Positions 8,919 to 16,830 of a stretch of 64,000 nucleotides of DNA are shown piece by piece. The notes below the pieces were generated by a model. The model searched no databases, had not been told where the DNA came from, and saw nothing but the letters and a program-made list of their open reading frames with translations. A program made the translations under genes and the position numbers. Positions within the stretch are counted from its first letter, which is position 1; every line of letters starts with the position of its first letter. The stretch spans positions 62,001 through 126,000 of the forward strand of contig MKTZ01000011.1 of the NCBI GenBank assembly GCA_001898505.1, read 5' to 3'. The stretch comes from Sphingobacteriales bacterium 50-39 (GTDB lineage Bacteria; Bacteroidota; Bacteroidia; Chitinophagales; Chitinophagaceae).

Positions 8919-9133
8919 AACAGTTCCGGGAAGGCGAAGAGTTCTATTACAACGAAGAGGGATTGATGGTCCTCACGGAAAAATACCACCTGGAAAGAGG
9001 ATATTGCTGTGGCAATGGATGCAGACACTGCCCATTTAATTATGTCAACGTACCGGAGCCACGCCGGTCGAAATTGATAGCACAACAAGCATTTCCCGAT
9101 AACAATTCTACAGAAAGCTCTTCGCTCGGCTAA
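8915..9133 (+). CDS. small DUF5522 family protein
   Basis: A 72-residue protein with the cysteine-rich core GYCCGNGCRHCPFNY (residues about 28-43), the hallmark of DUF5522. The CC-x3-C-x2-C spacing suggests metal or cluster binding, but this is inference. It overlaps trmB by four bases, so the two are probably translated together and may act in the same RNA-related process. Its biochemical role is unknown. Confidence 0.8.
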   Translation: MKQFREGEEFYYNEEGLMVLTEKYHLERGYCCGNGCRHCPFNYVNVPEPRRSKLIAQQAFPDNNSTESSSLG

Positions 9134-9153
9134 AGATCTCCAGTTCGGCATTT

Positions 9154-9220
9154 TATACGAACTTCACAATATTCCGTATCCCTATACGAACTTCTAAAAT
9201 ATTCGTATATTTATACGAAC
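9154..9220 (+). promoter_or_regulatory. 29-bp-periodic TATACGAAC repeats, probable operator
   Basis: TATACGAAC occurs at 9154, 9183 and 9212, exactly 29 bases apart, each of the first two followed by a similar AT-rich unit. The last copy forms a dyad with TTCGTATA (9202-9209): TTCGTATA-TT-TATACGAA. A shorter dyad CGTAT/ATACG lies at 9175-9188. The array ends 20 bases before the start of the cyclase-like/HTH gene at 9241, so it may be its operator. Confidence 0.6.
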
Positions 9221-9240
9221 ACGCATCCCAAAGATTACCC

Positions 9241-9876
9241 ATGGAAAAGTCTAAAAAATTACGGGCAGTATTGATAGGGGATATTGTTAATTTTACAAAG
9301 CTCAACCCTGCTACGGAAAAAAAATTGCTTAAAAGCCTAAGTTCGATCCTTACCCCCTATTCATTCGAATTCTATCGTGGAGATAGTTTCCAGGCTTATA
9401 TAAAAGAGCCTAAAAGCAGTCTGCGAATAGCGTTGCTATGCAGAACCTACGCTATCAGCCAGACAAAAGACAAGAGAAACGCATCCTATGACATTCGCAT
9501 AAGCATTGGCATAGGGGCTATTTCAGAGCCGGTGAAAAAGCTGGCTTCCGCAAAAGGAGAGGCCTTTTTATTATCAGGTCGGGCGTTCGATGAATTACAG
9601 AAAAAGGACACCCGGCTGATTATCACGACAGGGAATAGCCAGATCAATACAGGGCTGGAAATCCTGGCCGATTATATCAATGTCATTTTTAGCAATATGA
9701 CGGCCAAACAGGCTGAAGTTATTTCCGGCCTCCTTATGGGCCAGACTCAACAGGACGTAGTTGCTGAACGGGGCAAATCAAAAAGCACCGTCAGCCAGCT
9801 CGCTGCCTCCGGACGATGGCCCGAAATAAAAAAGCTCTTACAACATTTTGAAAACCTTATCGACTATTTACTATGA
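9241..9876 (+). CDS. SatD-like protein: degenerate nucleotidyl-cyclase-like domain plus HTH
   Basis: A 211-residue cytoplasmic protein. Residues about 8-115 resemble a class III cyclase fold: LIGDIVNFTKL (Asp14) matches the metal-binding first strand, RGDSFQAY (Asp48) the second, and YDIRISIGIGAI a later strand. Residues about 150-195 (TAKQAEVISGLLMGQTQQDVV…KSTVSQ) form a helix-turn-helix. This organisation matches SatD-family proteins. Its stop overlaps the start of the DUF3307 gene (ATGA), a pairing common for this family. It may bind the repeats upstream of its own start. Whether it still makes or only senses a nucleotide is unknown. Confidence 0.65.
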   Translation: MEKSKKLRAVLIGDIVNFTKLNPATEKKLLKSLSSILTPYSFEFYRGDSFQAYIKEPKSSLRIALLCRTYAISQTKDKRNASYDIRISIGIGAISEPVKKLASAKGEAFLLSGRAFDELQKKDTRLIITTGNSQINTGLEILADYINVIFSNMTAKQAEVISGLLMGQTQQDVVAERGKSKSTVSQLAASGRWPEIKKLLQHFENLIDYLL

Positions 9877-10356
9877 ATACTATGGCCACCGTTTGGCTCA
9901 CAAAACTACTTCTTTCTCATCTCCTTACAGATTTTGCTCTTCAGCCGTACAGCTGGGTAAGAGACAGGAAAGAAAAGCATTTTGCCTCGATAAAACTATA
10001 CATCCATGGTTTCCTCCACCGACCGCCAATTTTGGATAATTACTGCTCTTGCCGTTTTTCTTACCACACCAGCCGGCATCCTCATAGGGAAGCTAACTAA
10101 CCAATGGCGGCAAAAAATAGCAGATGCAGAGAGCCTTGCCAACGCCGGAAAATGGATCGGTGTAATAGAACGGTTGATCGTATTTGTTCTGGTTCTCCAA
10201 AGCCAATATTCTGCTATTGGTTTGCTCGTTACTGCAAAAGGTATTATCCGCTTCAATGAAAAAGACAGGCCCGAAGTAAAGACCGAATACCTTGTAATAG
10301 GAACCCTTCTCAGCATCGGCATCGCTATTGGGGCAGGACTCCTTACAAAAATTTAA
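9873..10356 (+). pseudogene. DUF3307 membrane protein gene with internal deletion and frameshift
   Basis: The 5' part from ATG 9873 encodes a DUF3307 N-terminus (LLLSHLLTDFALQPYSWVRDR … HGFLH). That frame then reads into unrelated residues and stops at 10098-10100. A second frame, open from about 10006 to 10356, encodes the family's C-terminus (LANAGKWIGVIERLIVFVLVL; TEYLVIGTLLSIGIAIGAGLL). The central helices that separate these parts in full-length members (roughly 230-240 residues) are missing. The gene overlaps the SatD-like gene by four bases. It is probably a pseudogene, though two separately translated fragments (starts at 9873 and 10006) are possible. Confidence 0.65.
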
Positions 10357-10364
10357 ATCTCGTT

Positions 10365-10802
10365 ATGGCTACATCTAAAAAGAAAGCTAAATCCCCCGCA
10401 AAAAAGTCCGCCAGACCGGCGTCCTCCCGCACCCCCACTCGCGAAAAACTCACCGCCGTCCGCCCCTCCGGTAAGAAGGACGATAATTTCTTCGAACTCG
10501 TCCATGAAGTAGCCCGCCAGGTCCCCAAAGGTCGCGTCACATCCTACGGCGCCATCGGCGCCGCCCTGGGCACCCGCAGCTCCGCCCGCATGGTAGGCTG
10601 GGCCATGAACGCTTGTCACCTCGCCAAAAGGCCCGTTCCCGCCCACCGGGTCGTCAACAGCATCGGACTGCTGACAGGACGCCATCATTTCAATCCACCG
10701 GAAAAAATGCAACAACTGTTGGAAAAAGAAGGCGTAACAGTAAAGAACAACAAAGTAGTAGACTTCGCCCGCCTGTTCTGGGACCCCTCAAAAGAATTAT
10801 GA
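10365..10802 (+). CDS. alkyltransferase-like protein (MGMT DNA-binding fold, no active-site Cys)
   Basis: A 145-residue protein. A Lys/Ala/Pro-rich tail (1-38) precedes an Ogt/MGMT DNA-binding domain (about 40-135: YGAIGAALGT, ARMVGWAMN, HRVVNSIG). The catalytic PCHR motif of O6-alkylguanine transferases reads PAHR here (Ala93), so it cannot accept alkyl groups. ATL proteins of this kind bind O6-alkylguanine and hand the lesion to nucleotide excision repair. The basic tail could add non-specific DNA binding. Confidence 0.85.
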   Translation: MATSKKKAKSPAKKSARPASSRTPTREKLTAVRPSGKKDDNFFELVHEVARQVPKGRVTSYGAIGAALGTRSSARMVGWAMNACHLAKRPVPAHRVVNSIGLLTGRHHFNPPEKMQQLLEKEGVTVKNNKVVDFARLFWDPSKEL

Positions 10803-10810
10803 CCCGCCGA

Positions 10811-11371
10811 TCAATAATATTTACTGATCATCAGATACACGATCACACCCGTGACCGCCACATAAAACCACATCGGCCATGTGATCCTCGCCAGCCGGCG
10901 ATGTTTGTCGAACCTTTCCTGGAAGGCCCGCTGCAAAGTGAAGAGCACAAAAGGAATTATCACGGCAGATAAAATGATATGGGTGCTGAGAATAAAGTAA
11001 TAGACATATCGCAACGGCCCTGCCGCAGCCTTCTCATCAGCGCTGACTACTCCATCATGGTTGACGTCCCCGTAAAGAGTGGACGGATGAGAACTATGAT
11101 AGATCACATAGGAAATGAGAAAGATACTGCTGAGCACGACCGCCGTGAGGTTGGCCCGCTTGTGCGCCGTTATCTGCCCTTTCCGGATAAAATACAGACT
11201 CGCCAGCAGCAGGATGGCCGTGCTGGAATTCAATATGGCATGGAATAAGGGGAGAAAATGCGTATTGAACCCAAAGTCGACCTTTACCTGCGGCACGAGT
11301 ATTATAAATGCAACGGCCACCGGGATAGCAATACTAACGATGATGATAGGAACAGTGAGATTACGATTCAT
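10811..11371 (-). CDS. DUF420 family membrane protein with EF-hand-like loop
   Basis: A 186-residue integral membrane protein with about five hydrophobic spans, of the DUF420 family that is commonly encoded beside cytochrome oxidase assembly genes. Histidines in FHAILN and in STHIILS lie in membrane spans. Residues 102-113 (DVNHDGVVSADE) fit a canonical EF-hand calcium loop (D1, N3, D5, G6, hydrophobic 8, E12) inserted between spans. Its ATG overlaps the SCO1 stop by four bases. A role in oxidase assembly is inferred from context only. Confidence 0.82.
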   Translation of the reverse strand: MNRNLTVPIIIVSIAIPVAVAFIILVPQVKVDFGFNTHFLPLFHAILNSSTAILLLASLYFIRKGQITAHKRANLTAVVLSSIFLISYVIYHSSHPSTLYGDVNHDGVVSADEKAAAGPLRYVYYFILSTHIILSAVIIPFVLFTLQRAFQERFDKHRRLARITWPMWFYVAVTGVIVYLMISKYY

Positions 11372-12168
11372 ACAAATCTATTCTTTTGCCGGCGGGAGAA
11401 ATAGATCACCGCGCCGATGGTACCCAAAATTATGACAGCAAAGGGAATCATCAATGGTTTCAATTCCGTAAAAATGGACTTTGTGTTCTTATCTTTTTCC
11501 AGCATGATAAATACGATGTCGTCAGCCAGCCTGGCAAGCTCGACCGTATCCGTGCCATGATAATACCCGCGGACCACCCTGTCCTTATCTAAAAGGGCGA
11601 TATAGTCGGTGTGTACAAAGTTCGAATCCACACTGACGCTATCCTGCAGCCCCAGCTTTAGCTCATTCAGCGCAAAGTCATAGATGGTCTTCTTCGGGCC
11701 TGTCAGCATCCACCACACATCGGGATTGACGCCATACTTATCCGCATATTTTTTTATCACCGGCACAGAGTCGTGCTGCGGGTCCACCGTCAAAGAAACA
11801 AACCGCACGAAGGTCGTATCCACCCGCTTCACCTCATTTTTTATTTTCAACCGATCCTGCAACTGACGCATGTTACGTGTCAGGATAGGACAGATGCTGG
11901 CGCAATGCGTAAAGAAAAAGTCGACGATAAATACCTTGCCCTTCTCCTGGTCCAGGCTCACCTGCTCACCCAGCTGATTTTGCAGGCTGAGGTTGGCCAC
12001 GCTGTGCCAGACCGTATCCGTCACCTCTTTCCCATGCTCTATCCGGCTGGTCACCGAATCAGGATAATACCGCCGGGGCATAGGCACATGGTACCGGCTT
12101 GCTATCGCATAGAATACCAGTGGAATACATACCGCCACCAATATCGCTAACAATGCTTTCTTGCTCAT
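11368..12168 (-). CDS. SCO1/SenC/PrrC family copper chaperone
   Basis: A 266-residue membrane-anchored thioredoxin-fold protein. The N-terminal anchor is about residues 5-22. The copper-binding CxxxC lies in FFTHCASICPIL, and a conserved His in RGYYHGTD. It delivers copper to the CuA site of oxidase subunit II, encoded in the same cluster. The frame extends upstream to a TTG at 12189, but ATG 12168 gives the normal anchor start. A TAnnTTTG element lies 18 bases upstream, so the gene has its own promoter. It overlaps DUF420 by four bases. Confidence 0.9.
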   Translation of the reverse strand: MSKKALLAILVAVCIPLVFYAIASRYHVPMPRRYYPDSVTSRIEHGKEVTDTVWHSVANLSLQNQLGEQVSLDQEKGKVFIVDFFFTHCASICPILTRNMRQLQDRLKIKNEVKRVDTTFVRFVSLTVDPQHDSVPVIKKYADKYGVNPDVWWMLTGPKKTIYDFALNELKLGLQDSVSVDSNFVHTDYIALLDKDRVVRGYYHGTDTVELARLADDIVFIMLEKDKNTKSIFTELKPLMIPFAVIILGTIGAVIYFSRRQKNRFV

Positions 12169-12186
12169 ACTGAAAAAATCATACTG

Positions 12187-12194
12187 CAAAAATA
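12187..12194 (-). promoter_or_regulatory. -7 promoter element of the sco-DUF420 unit
   Basis: On the minus strand the bases read TATTTTTG, matching TAnnTTTG. It lies just after the hairpin that follows the oxidase genes and 18 bases before the SCO1 ATG. Confidence 0.5.
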
Positions 12195-12199
12195 GCGAA

Positions 12200-12218
12200 A
12201 GACCACCGAAGGTGGTCT
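12200..12218 (-). terminator. hairpin terminator at the end of the act-cox operon
   Basis: AGACCACC-GAA-GGTGGTCT is a perfect 8-bp stem with a trinucleotide loop, followed on the minus strand by TTTC. It lies between coxIV and the SCO1 promoter. The GAA/TTC loop resembles the REP-like hairpins elsewhere in the window. Confidence 0.6.
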
Positions 12219-12248
12219 CCCAAATAAGTTAATACCATCGCGGAAGAA

Positions 12249-12686
12249 TTACTCAGCCGCACCGGGTTTCTTTGCCGCCGGCTCGTGCTCTTCCGTTGGC
12301 GGAGCCTTTACTTGCTGCTGCTCGAAGTGATGCCTGTCATAGCGGTTGCGCAGTTCCCTATACGAATTGCCATCCCAGAGGAATGCGATGATAAACCATA
12401 TAAAGAGCGTAGCCGGTATCGCCACCGTCATGATCATGTTCTTTATCTCATGACGCAGGTGCATAAACTCTGCAATGATATAGAACGCCTTCGCACAGGT
12501 CAGGATCAGATACATACCGTTGAGCGCCAGCTTGGGCGGGAACTTTCCGTCAGTCTTGATATGAATGGTCGCCAGCAACAGCTCAAAAAGCGTAATGCCC
12601 AACAATATCCAGAACGTCCTCCAGATAGGCTTCGTGTCGAAGTGCGGTTCGTGATGACCTGTGTCGATTGTCTTAATATTTTCCAT
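12249..12686 (-). CDS. cytochrome c oxidase subunit IV family protein
   Basis: A 145-residue small membrane subunit (COX4_pro/CtaF type) with three spans in residues about 25-110 (FWILLGITLFELLLAT; ILTCAKAFYIIAEFMHL; IPATLFIWFIIAFLW). The N-terminus is His-rich and the C-terminus is a charged, Pro/Lys/Glu-rich cytoplasmic tail. It follows the two subunit III genes in the operon and would stabilise the caa3-type oxidase. Confidence 0.85.
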   Translation of the reverse strand: MENIKTIDTGHHEPHFDTKPIWRTFWILLGITLFELLLATIHIKTDGKFPPKLALNGMYLILTCAKAFYIIAEFMHLRHEIKNMIMTVAIPATLFIWFIIAFLWDGNSYRELRNRYDRHHFEQQQVKAPPTEEHEPAAKKPGAAE

Positions 12687-12709
12687 ACTATATAATTACA
12701 AAGAATGAT

Positions 12710-13384
12710 TTAAAGCAAATAAAAACAAGTGAATACGAATACCCATACCAGGTCCACAAAGTGCCAGTACAGACCGGCCTTCTCGATCATCAGGTAATGG
12801 CCCCTCTTGGCAAAATCACCCCGGAGGTTCTTGATCAGCATAATGATATTGATGATCACCCCGGAAAATACGTGGAAACCATGAAAACCCGTAATGGTAA
12901 AGAAGAAATTGGTAAAATTCGTAGTCGCTACGGTGCCATCGGCATTCACGAAAGGATTCCTTCCCCACCAGGCGCCTTCACCATGCAGGTGCGTCCATTC
13001 CCATGCCTGACAGCCCAGGAACATCAGACCACCGATGATGGTAAGGATCATATACTTCGTTACACCTTTCTGGTCATTGTTATGCCCCGCAGCCACCGCG
13101 AGTACCATCGTCACCGAGCTGGCGATCAGGATAAACGTCATCAGGCTCACAAACACCAGCGGCAGGTTCACACCATGTATAAATGGAAATGCCTTGAAGA
13201 CCTCGTTGGGGTCAGGCCAGCCGTTCGTGGCAAATCTGATAGAGCCGTAGGATATGAGAAAAGCGCCGAATGTGAATGCATCGCTCATCAAAAAATACCA
13301 CATCATCAGCTTCCCATACTCCACATTGAACGGACTCTTTCCGCCGCTCCACCATTTTGTTCCTGCTGGTGCCATTTGTGCCAT
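12710..13384 (-). CDS. ctaE: cytochrome c oxidase subunit III
   Basis: A 224-residue membrane protein of the heme-copper oxidase subunit III family, with several spans and the signature GFHGFHVFSGVIINI followed by HFVDLVWVFVFTCFYLL at the C-terminus. It is the second of two consecutive subunit III genes; two such paralogs are usual in Bacteroidota caa3 operons. It probably supports proton uptake and stability of subunit I. Confidence 0.9.
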   Translation of the reverse strand: MAQMAPAGTKWWSGGKSPFNVEYGKLMMWYFLMSDAFTFGAFLISYGSIRFATNGWPDPNEVFKAFPFIHGVNLPLVFVSLMTFILIASSVTMVLAVAAGHNNDQKGVTKYMILTIIGGLMFLGCQAWEWTHLHGEGAWWGRNPFVNADGTVATTNFTNFFFTITGFHGFHVFSGVIINIIMLIKNLRGDFAKRGHYLMIEKAGLYWHFVDLVWVFVFTCFYLL

Positions 13385-13459
13385 GTTCTATAGTTGTTGG
13401 TTTACAAAGTTTTTTAACAATTTATAATGCCCGGCCTCCGGACCCTGGTCCGCACAAGC

Positions 13460-14035
13460 CTATCTTATCCCGATAAAGAAAATGAACAGGTACACCCATA
13501 ACAGGTCTACAAAATGCCAATAAGTGCTCATCAGCTCCACCGGTATGCTGTTATACCGCCGCATCTTCGACGCGTACGCCTTGATAAACATAACGATCAA
13601 CGCTACGATCCCACCCAGCACGTGCGCAGCATGCAGCCCCGCAATGATATAAAGGAACTGTCCGCCGCCCGAACCCTTGAAGGTGATCCCCTGATCCCAG
13701 ATACTCCTGAACCCCAACCATTGCAACGCGACAAATCCAATCCCCAGTGCCATCGTCAGCGTTATCAGATTACGATATTTCAACATTTCCCGGCCCTTGA
13801 ACGCCTTCAGGGCCATCTGTATCGTCACACTGCTGATCAGGATCGCAGCCGTGGAATACCAGAAAGCCCTCGGAATAGGGAAGCTGGTCCAGGCCGCCTG
13901 ATCCCTCTTCACAATATACGCGCTCGTCAGTCCGGCAAACATCATCACAATGCTGCCCAACGCCACCCACAACGTGAATTTATGGGGATGTATTTTCTTT
14001 CTCTGCTCGTTCACTTTTATGTTTGCTTCTATCAC
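13460..14035 (-). CDS. cytochrome c oxidase subunit III paralog
   Basis: A 191-residue subunit III family protein with five spans and the signature GLHAAHVLGGIVAL … YWHFVDLLWVYLFIFF. The start appears to be a GTG at 14035 directly after the ctaB stop (TGA then GTG), with no in-frame ATG close by, which suggests translational coupling to ctaB. Confidence 0.88.
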   Translation of the reverse strand: MIEANIKVNEQRKKIHPHKFTLWVALGSIVMMFAGLTSAYIVKRDQAAWTSFPIPRAFWYSTAAILISSVTIQMALKAFKGREMLKYRNLITLTMALGIGFVALQWLGFRSIWDQGITFKGSGGGQFLYIIAGLHAAHVLGGIVALIVMFIKAYASKMRRYNSIPVELMSTYWHFVDLLWVYLFIFFIGIR

Positions 14036-14944
14036 TCAGGAAACTTTATCTAATAATAGTGCCAATAAAACCACCGGCAAATAAATATAACTGCTGAACA
14101 TCACACGCCTCGCCGCCTTCGCCGTCATTTCTTTATAAAGCCTTACACATTGCCCAACCATGAACAGATTGGCTATCAGTACGACCACCAGGCTCACGAT
14201 CCCGCTGATCCCCGTGAAATAAGGCAGCACACCTACAGGCAGCAGCAACAACGAATAGATGATGGCCTGTATCGCACTGTATTTTGTCGGACCCTCATTG
14301 GACGGCAACAGCTTGAAACCAGCCTTTGCATAATCCGAATGCGCGATCCAGGCTATTGCCCAAAAATGCGGGAACTGCCAAAAGAACTGGATGGCGAACA
14401 ACACCCACCCGCCGGCAGCCAGATCATCATTACCCGCCGCCCAGCCGATAAGACAGGGCAAGCTGCCCGGCACAGCGCCGACCAGCACGGAAATGGAACT
14501 GATCTTCTTCAGCGGCGTATATATAAATGCATATACAAACAGACTGAAGGCAGCCAGCGCAGCTGAAAGGAAGTTGAAATACCACCAGAGGAGCGCTACT
14601 CCACCAAGACCCGCGATCACCGCAAAGGCCCAGGCCTCCTGTACACTCATCCTCCCCGAAGCCACCGGCCGGTTGGCCGTACGCTTCATCAGGGCATCCG
14701 TATCCTTCTCAACGATCTGGTTGATCGTATTGGCGCTGCCCGTGACCAGCATTCCTCCTAAAAAGAAGAGAAGAATGGACCCCAGGTCATAAGCTTTCAC
14801 TTTCGGCGCCAGCAAATAGCTGATCAAGGCCGAAAACACAACCATAAAGCTGAGGTTGAACTTGATCAGCAGTTTGTAGTCCTGCATTTTGCCGCGCGCA
14901 CCACGCCGCGCAGACGACGATTTAAAAGAACTAGACTCACTCAT
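14036..14944 (-). CDS. ctaB: protoheme IX farnesyltransferase (heme O synthase)
   Basis: A 302-residue polytopic UbiA-family prenyltransferase that adds the farnesyl group to heme b, making heme o for the oxidase. The substrate motif NTINQIVEKDTDALMKRT and following RP are present (residues about 70-90), as is the second acidic loop YTPLKK. ATG 14944 overlaps the subunit I stop by one base (TGATG); a TTG one codon upstream is less likely. Heme a synthase is not in this window. Confidence 0.93.
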   Translation of the reverse strand: MSESSSFKSSSARRGARGKMQDYKLLIKFNLSFMVVFSALISYLLAPKVKAYDLGSILLFFLGGMLVTGSANTINQIVEKDTDALMKRTANRPVASGRMSVQEAWAFAVIAGLGGVALLWWYFNFLSAALAAFSLFVYAFIYTPLKKISSISVLVGAVPGSLPCLIGWAAGNDDLAAGGWVLFAIQFFWQFPHFWAIAWIAHSDYAKAGFKLLPSNEGPTKYSAIQAIIYSLLLLPVGVLPYFTGISGIVSLVVVLIANLFMVGQCVRLYKEMTAKAARRVMFSSYIYLPVVLLALLLDKVS

Positions 14945-16767
14945 CAATGTGCGCTTTCATTGCTGCCCAGGGGCTCGGTCTGGGGAATGAATTCCCTGCC
15001 GTCCTTGGCATAATCATACGCCCAACGATGTACTTCCGGGATCTCGCCAGGCCAGTTGCCATGACCGGGGCGGATCGGAGCCGTCCATTCCAGGGTAGTG
15101 GCCCCCCAGGGGTTCTGAGTGATCACTTTCCTGCCCTTGAATATGGAATAGAAGAAGTTGAATACGAACAACAGCTGTACGGCAAATACGATCATGGCCA
15201 CCGTAGAGATGAACCTGTTCAGACCGCCGAACTGGTTGAAGCTAAGCCAGCCGCTGACATCGAGATAACGACGCGGCATCCCGGCCAGACCCTCATAGTG
15301 CATAGGCCAGAAGATCAGGTACGCGCCGACCAGCGTGATCCAAAAGTGGATGTAGGCCATCGTATTGTTCAGATAACGGCCATACATCTTGGGGAACCAG
15401 TGGTAGATACCCGCGAACATGCCCAATATCCCGGATACACCCATCACAATATGGAAGTGGGCGATAACAAACATGGTATCATGCAAATGAATATCCAGCG
15501 TGGAGTTACCCAAAAATATACCCGTCAATCCGCCGGAGATGAACATGCTCACAAAGCCGATGGCGAAGAGCATCCCGGGAGTGAATCGGATATTGCCTTT
15601 CCACAAGGTCGTCAGCCAGTTGAATACCTTGATGGCGGAAGGTACCGCAATCAGCAGCGTCAACAGTACGAACACCGATCCTAAGAAGGGGTTCAGACCC
15701 GTGACGAACATATGGTGCGCCCATACCAGGAACGCGAGGATGGCGATGGCGAACATGGATCCCACCATGGCCATGTATCCAAAAATGGGTTTCCGCGCAT
15801 TTACCGACATTACTTCGGATACCAGACCCATCGCAGGTAATATGATGATATACACCTCCGGATGCCCTAAGAACCAGAACAAGTGCTGGTATAGGATGGC
15901 GCTGCCACCCTCATTGGGCAGGGCCTTACCGGAGGCAAGGAAAATATCGCTGAGATAGAAGCTCGTACCGGCGTGACGGTCGAACAGCAGCAGGATGAAG
16001 CCGGAAAGCAGGACGGGGAAGGACAATACCCCCAGGATGGCCGTGAAGAGCAACGCCCAGATGGTCAGCGGCATACGGGTCATGCTCATACCCTTTGTAC
16101 GCAGGTTGAGTATCGTAGAGATATAGTTCAAACCACCCAGCAGCGAAGAGACGACGAACAGGGCCATGGAAATAAGCCATAGGTCCATCCCGGTCTTAGA
16201 CCCCTCTGAGGCATCCCCCAGGGCGCTCAATGGCGGATAGGACGTCCAACCACCGCTGGCAGGACCCGTCTCGATAAAGAGAGAGGAGAGCATCACCACG
16301 CTGGCCAGCCAGAAGAACCAGTAAGACAGCATGTTCAGGAAGGGAGAAGCCATATCCCTGGCGCCCAGCTGCAGCGGAATAAGGAAGTTGGCAAAGGTTC
16401 CGCTCAGTCCACCCGTGAGTACGAAGAACACCAGCACCGTTCCGTGCATGGTCACCAGCGCATAGTAGAATTCAGGCTGGATCTGCCCGCCTTTGGCCCA
16501 TTTGCTGCCAAGCAAATCTTCCAGGATCTGGAAGTGCGTGTCCGGATAACCCAGTTGCAGACGGAACAATACAGACATCAATCCTCCCAGGATGGCCCAG
16601 ATCATCCCCGTGATAAGGAATTGCTTGGCGATCATTTTATGATCCTGGCTGAAGACGTACTTCGTAATAAAAGTCTCTTTGTGATGGCCATGCTCCTCAT
16701 GGTGTATGTCTACGCCATGTGCGTGAGCTACATCAGAATGTCCATGTAATGCTGCTTCGTTGCTCAT
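14944..16767 (-). CDS. ctaD: cytochrome c oxidase subunit I
   Basis: A 607-residue catalytic subunit with about 12 spans and a His-rich N-terminus. Visible heme-copper motifs: GHPEVYIIILPAMG (CuB His, cross-linked Tyr and the D-channel Glu of A1-type enzymes), WAHHMFVTG (CuB His pair) and HLHDTMFVIAHFHIVMG (heme a3 and heme a ligands). It reduces oxygen to water and pumps protons, with electrons arriving through subunit II. Confidence 0.96.
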   Translation of the reverse strand: MSNEAALHGHSDVAHAHGVDIHHEEHGHHKETFITKYVFSQDHKMIAKQFLITGMIWAILGGLMSVLFRLQLGYPDTHFQILEDLLGSKWAKGGQIQPEFYYALVTMHGTVLVFFVLTGGLSGTFANFLIPLQLGARDMASPFLNMLSYWFFWLASVVMLSSLFIETGPASGGWTSYPPLSALGDASEGSKTGMDLWLISMALFVVSSLLGGLNYISTILNLRTKGMSMTRMPLTIWALLFTAILGVLSFPVLLSGFILLLFDRHAGTSFYLSDIFLASGKALPNEGGSAILYQHLFWFLGHPEVYIIILPAMGLVSEVMSVNARKPIFGYMAMVGSMFAIAILAFLVWAHHMFVTGLNPFLGSVFVLLTLLIAVPSAIKVFNWLTTLWKGNIRFTPGMLFAIGFVSMFISGGLTGIFLGNSTLDIHLHDTMFVIAHFHIVMGVSGILGMFAGIYHWFPKMYGRYLNNTMAYIHFWITLVGAYLIFWPMHYEGLAGMPRRYLDVSGWLSFNQFGGLNRFISTVAMIVFAVQLLFVFNFFYSIFKGRKVITQNPWGATTLEWTAPIRPGHGNWPGEIPEVHRWAYDYAKDGREFIPQTEPLGSNESAH

Positions 16768-16830
16768 GAGAAAAATTTTAATTGATAACCCGGTCGCTGC
16801 TTATAATCTTTTATAATCTATTGTCATTGC

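Noticed and set aside
9154-9220. Small CRISPR array
   Set aside because: The units follow one another directly with no unique spacers, only two to three copies exist, and no cas gene is nearby.
12169-12182. Five-codon leader peptide before SCO1
   Set aside because: An ATG and stop occur by reading frame near the start, but there is no ribosome-binding site or conservation to support it.
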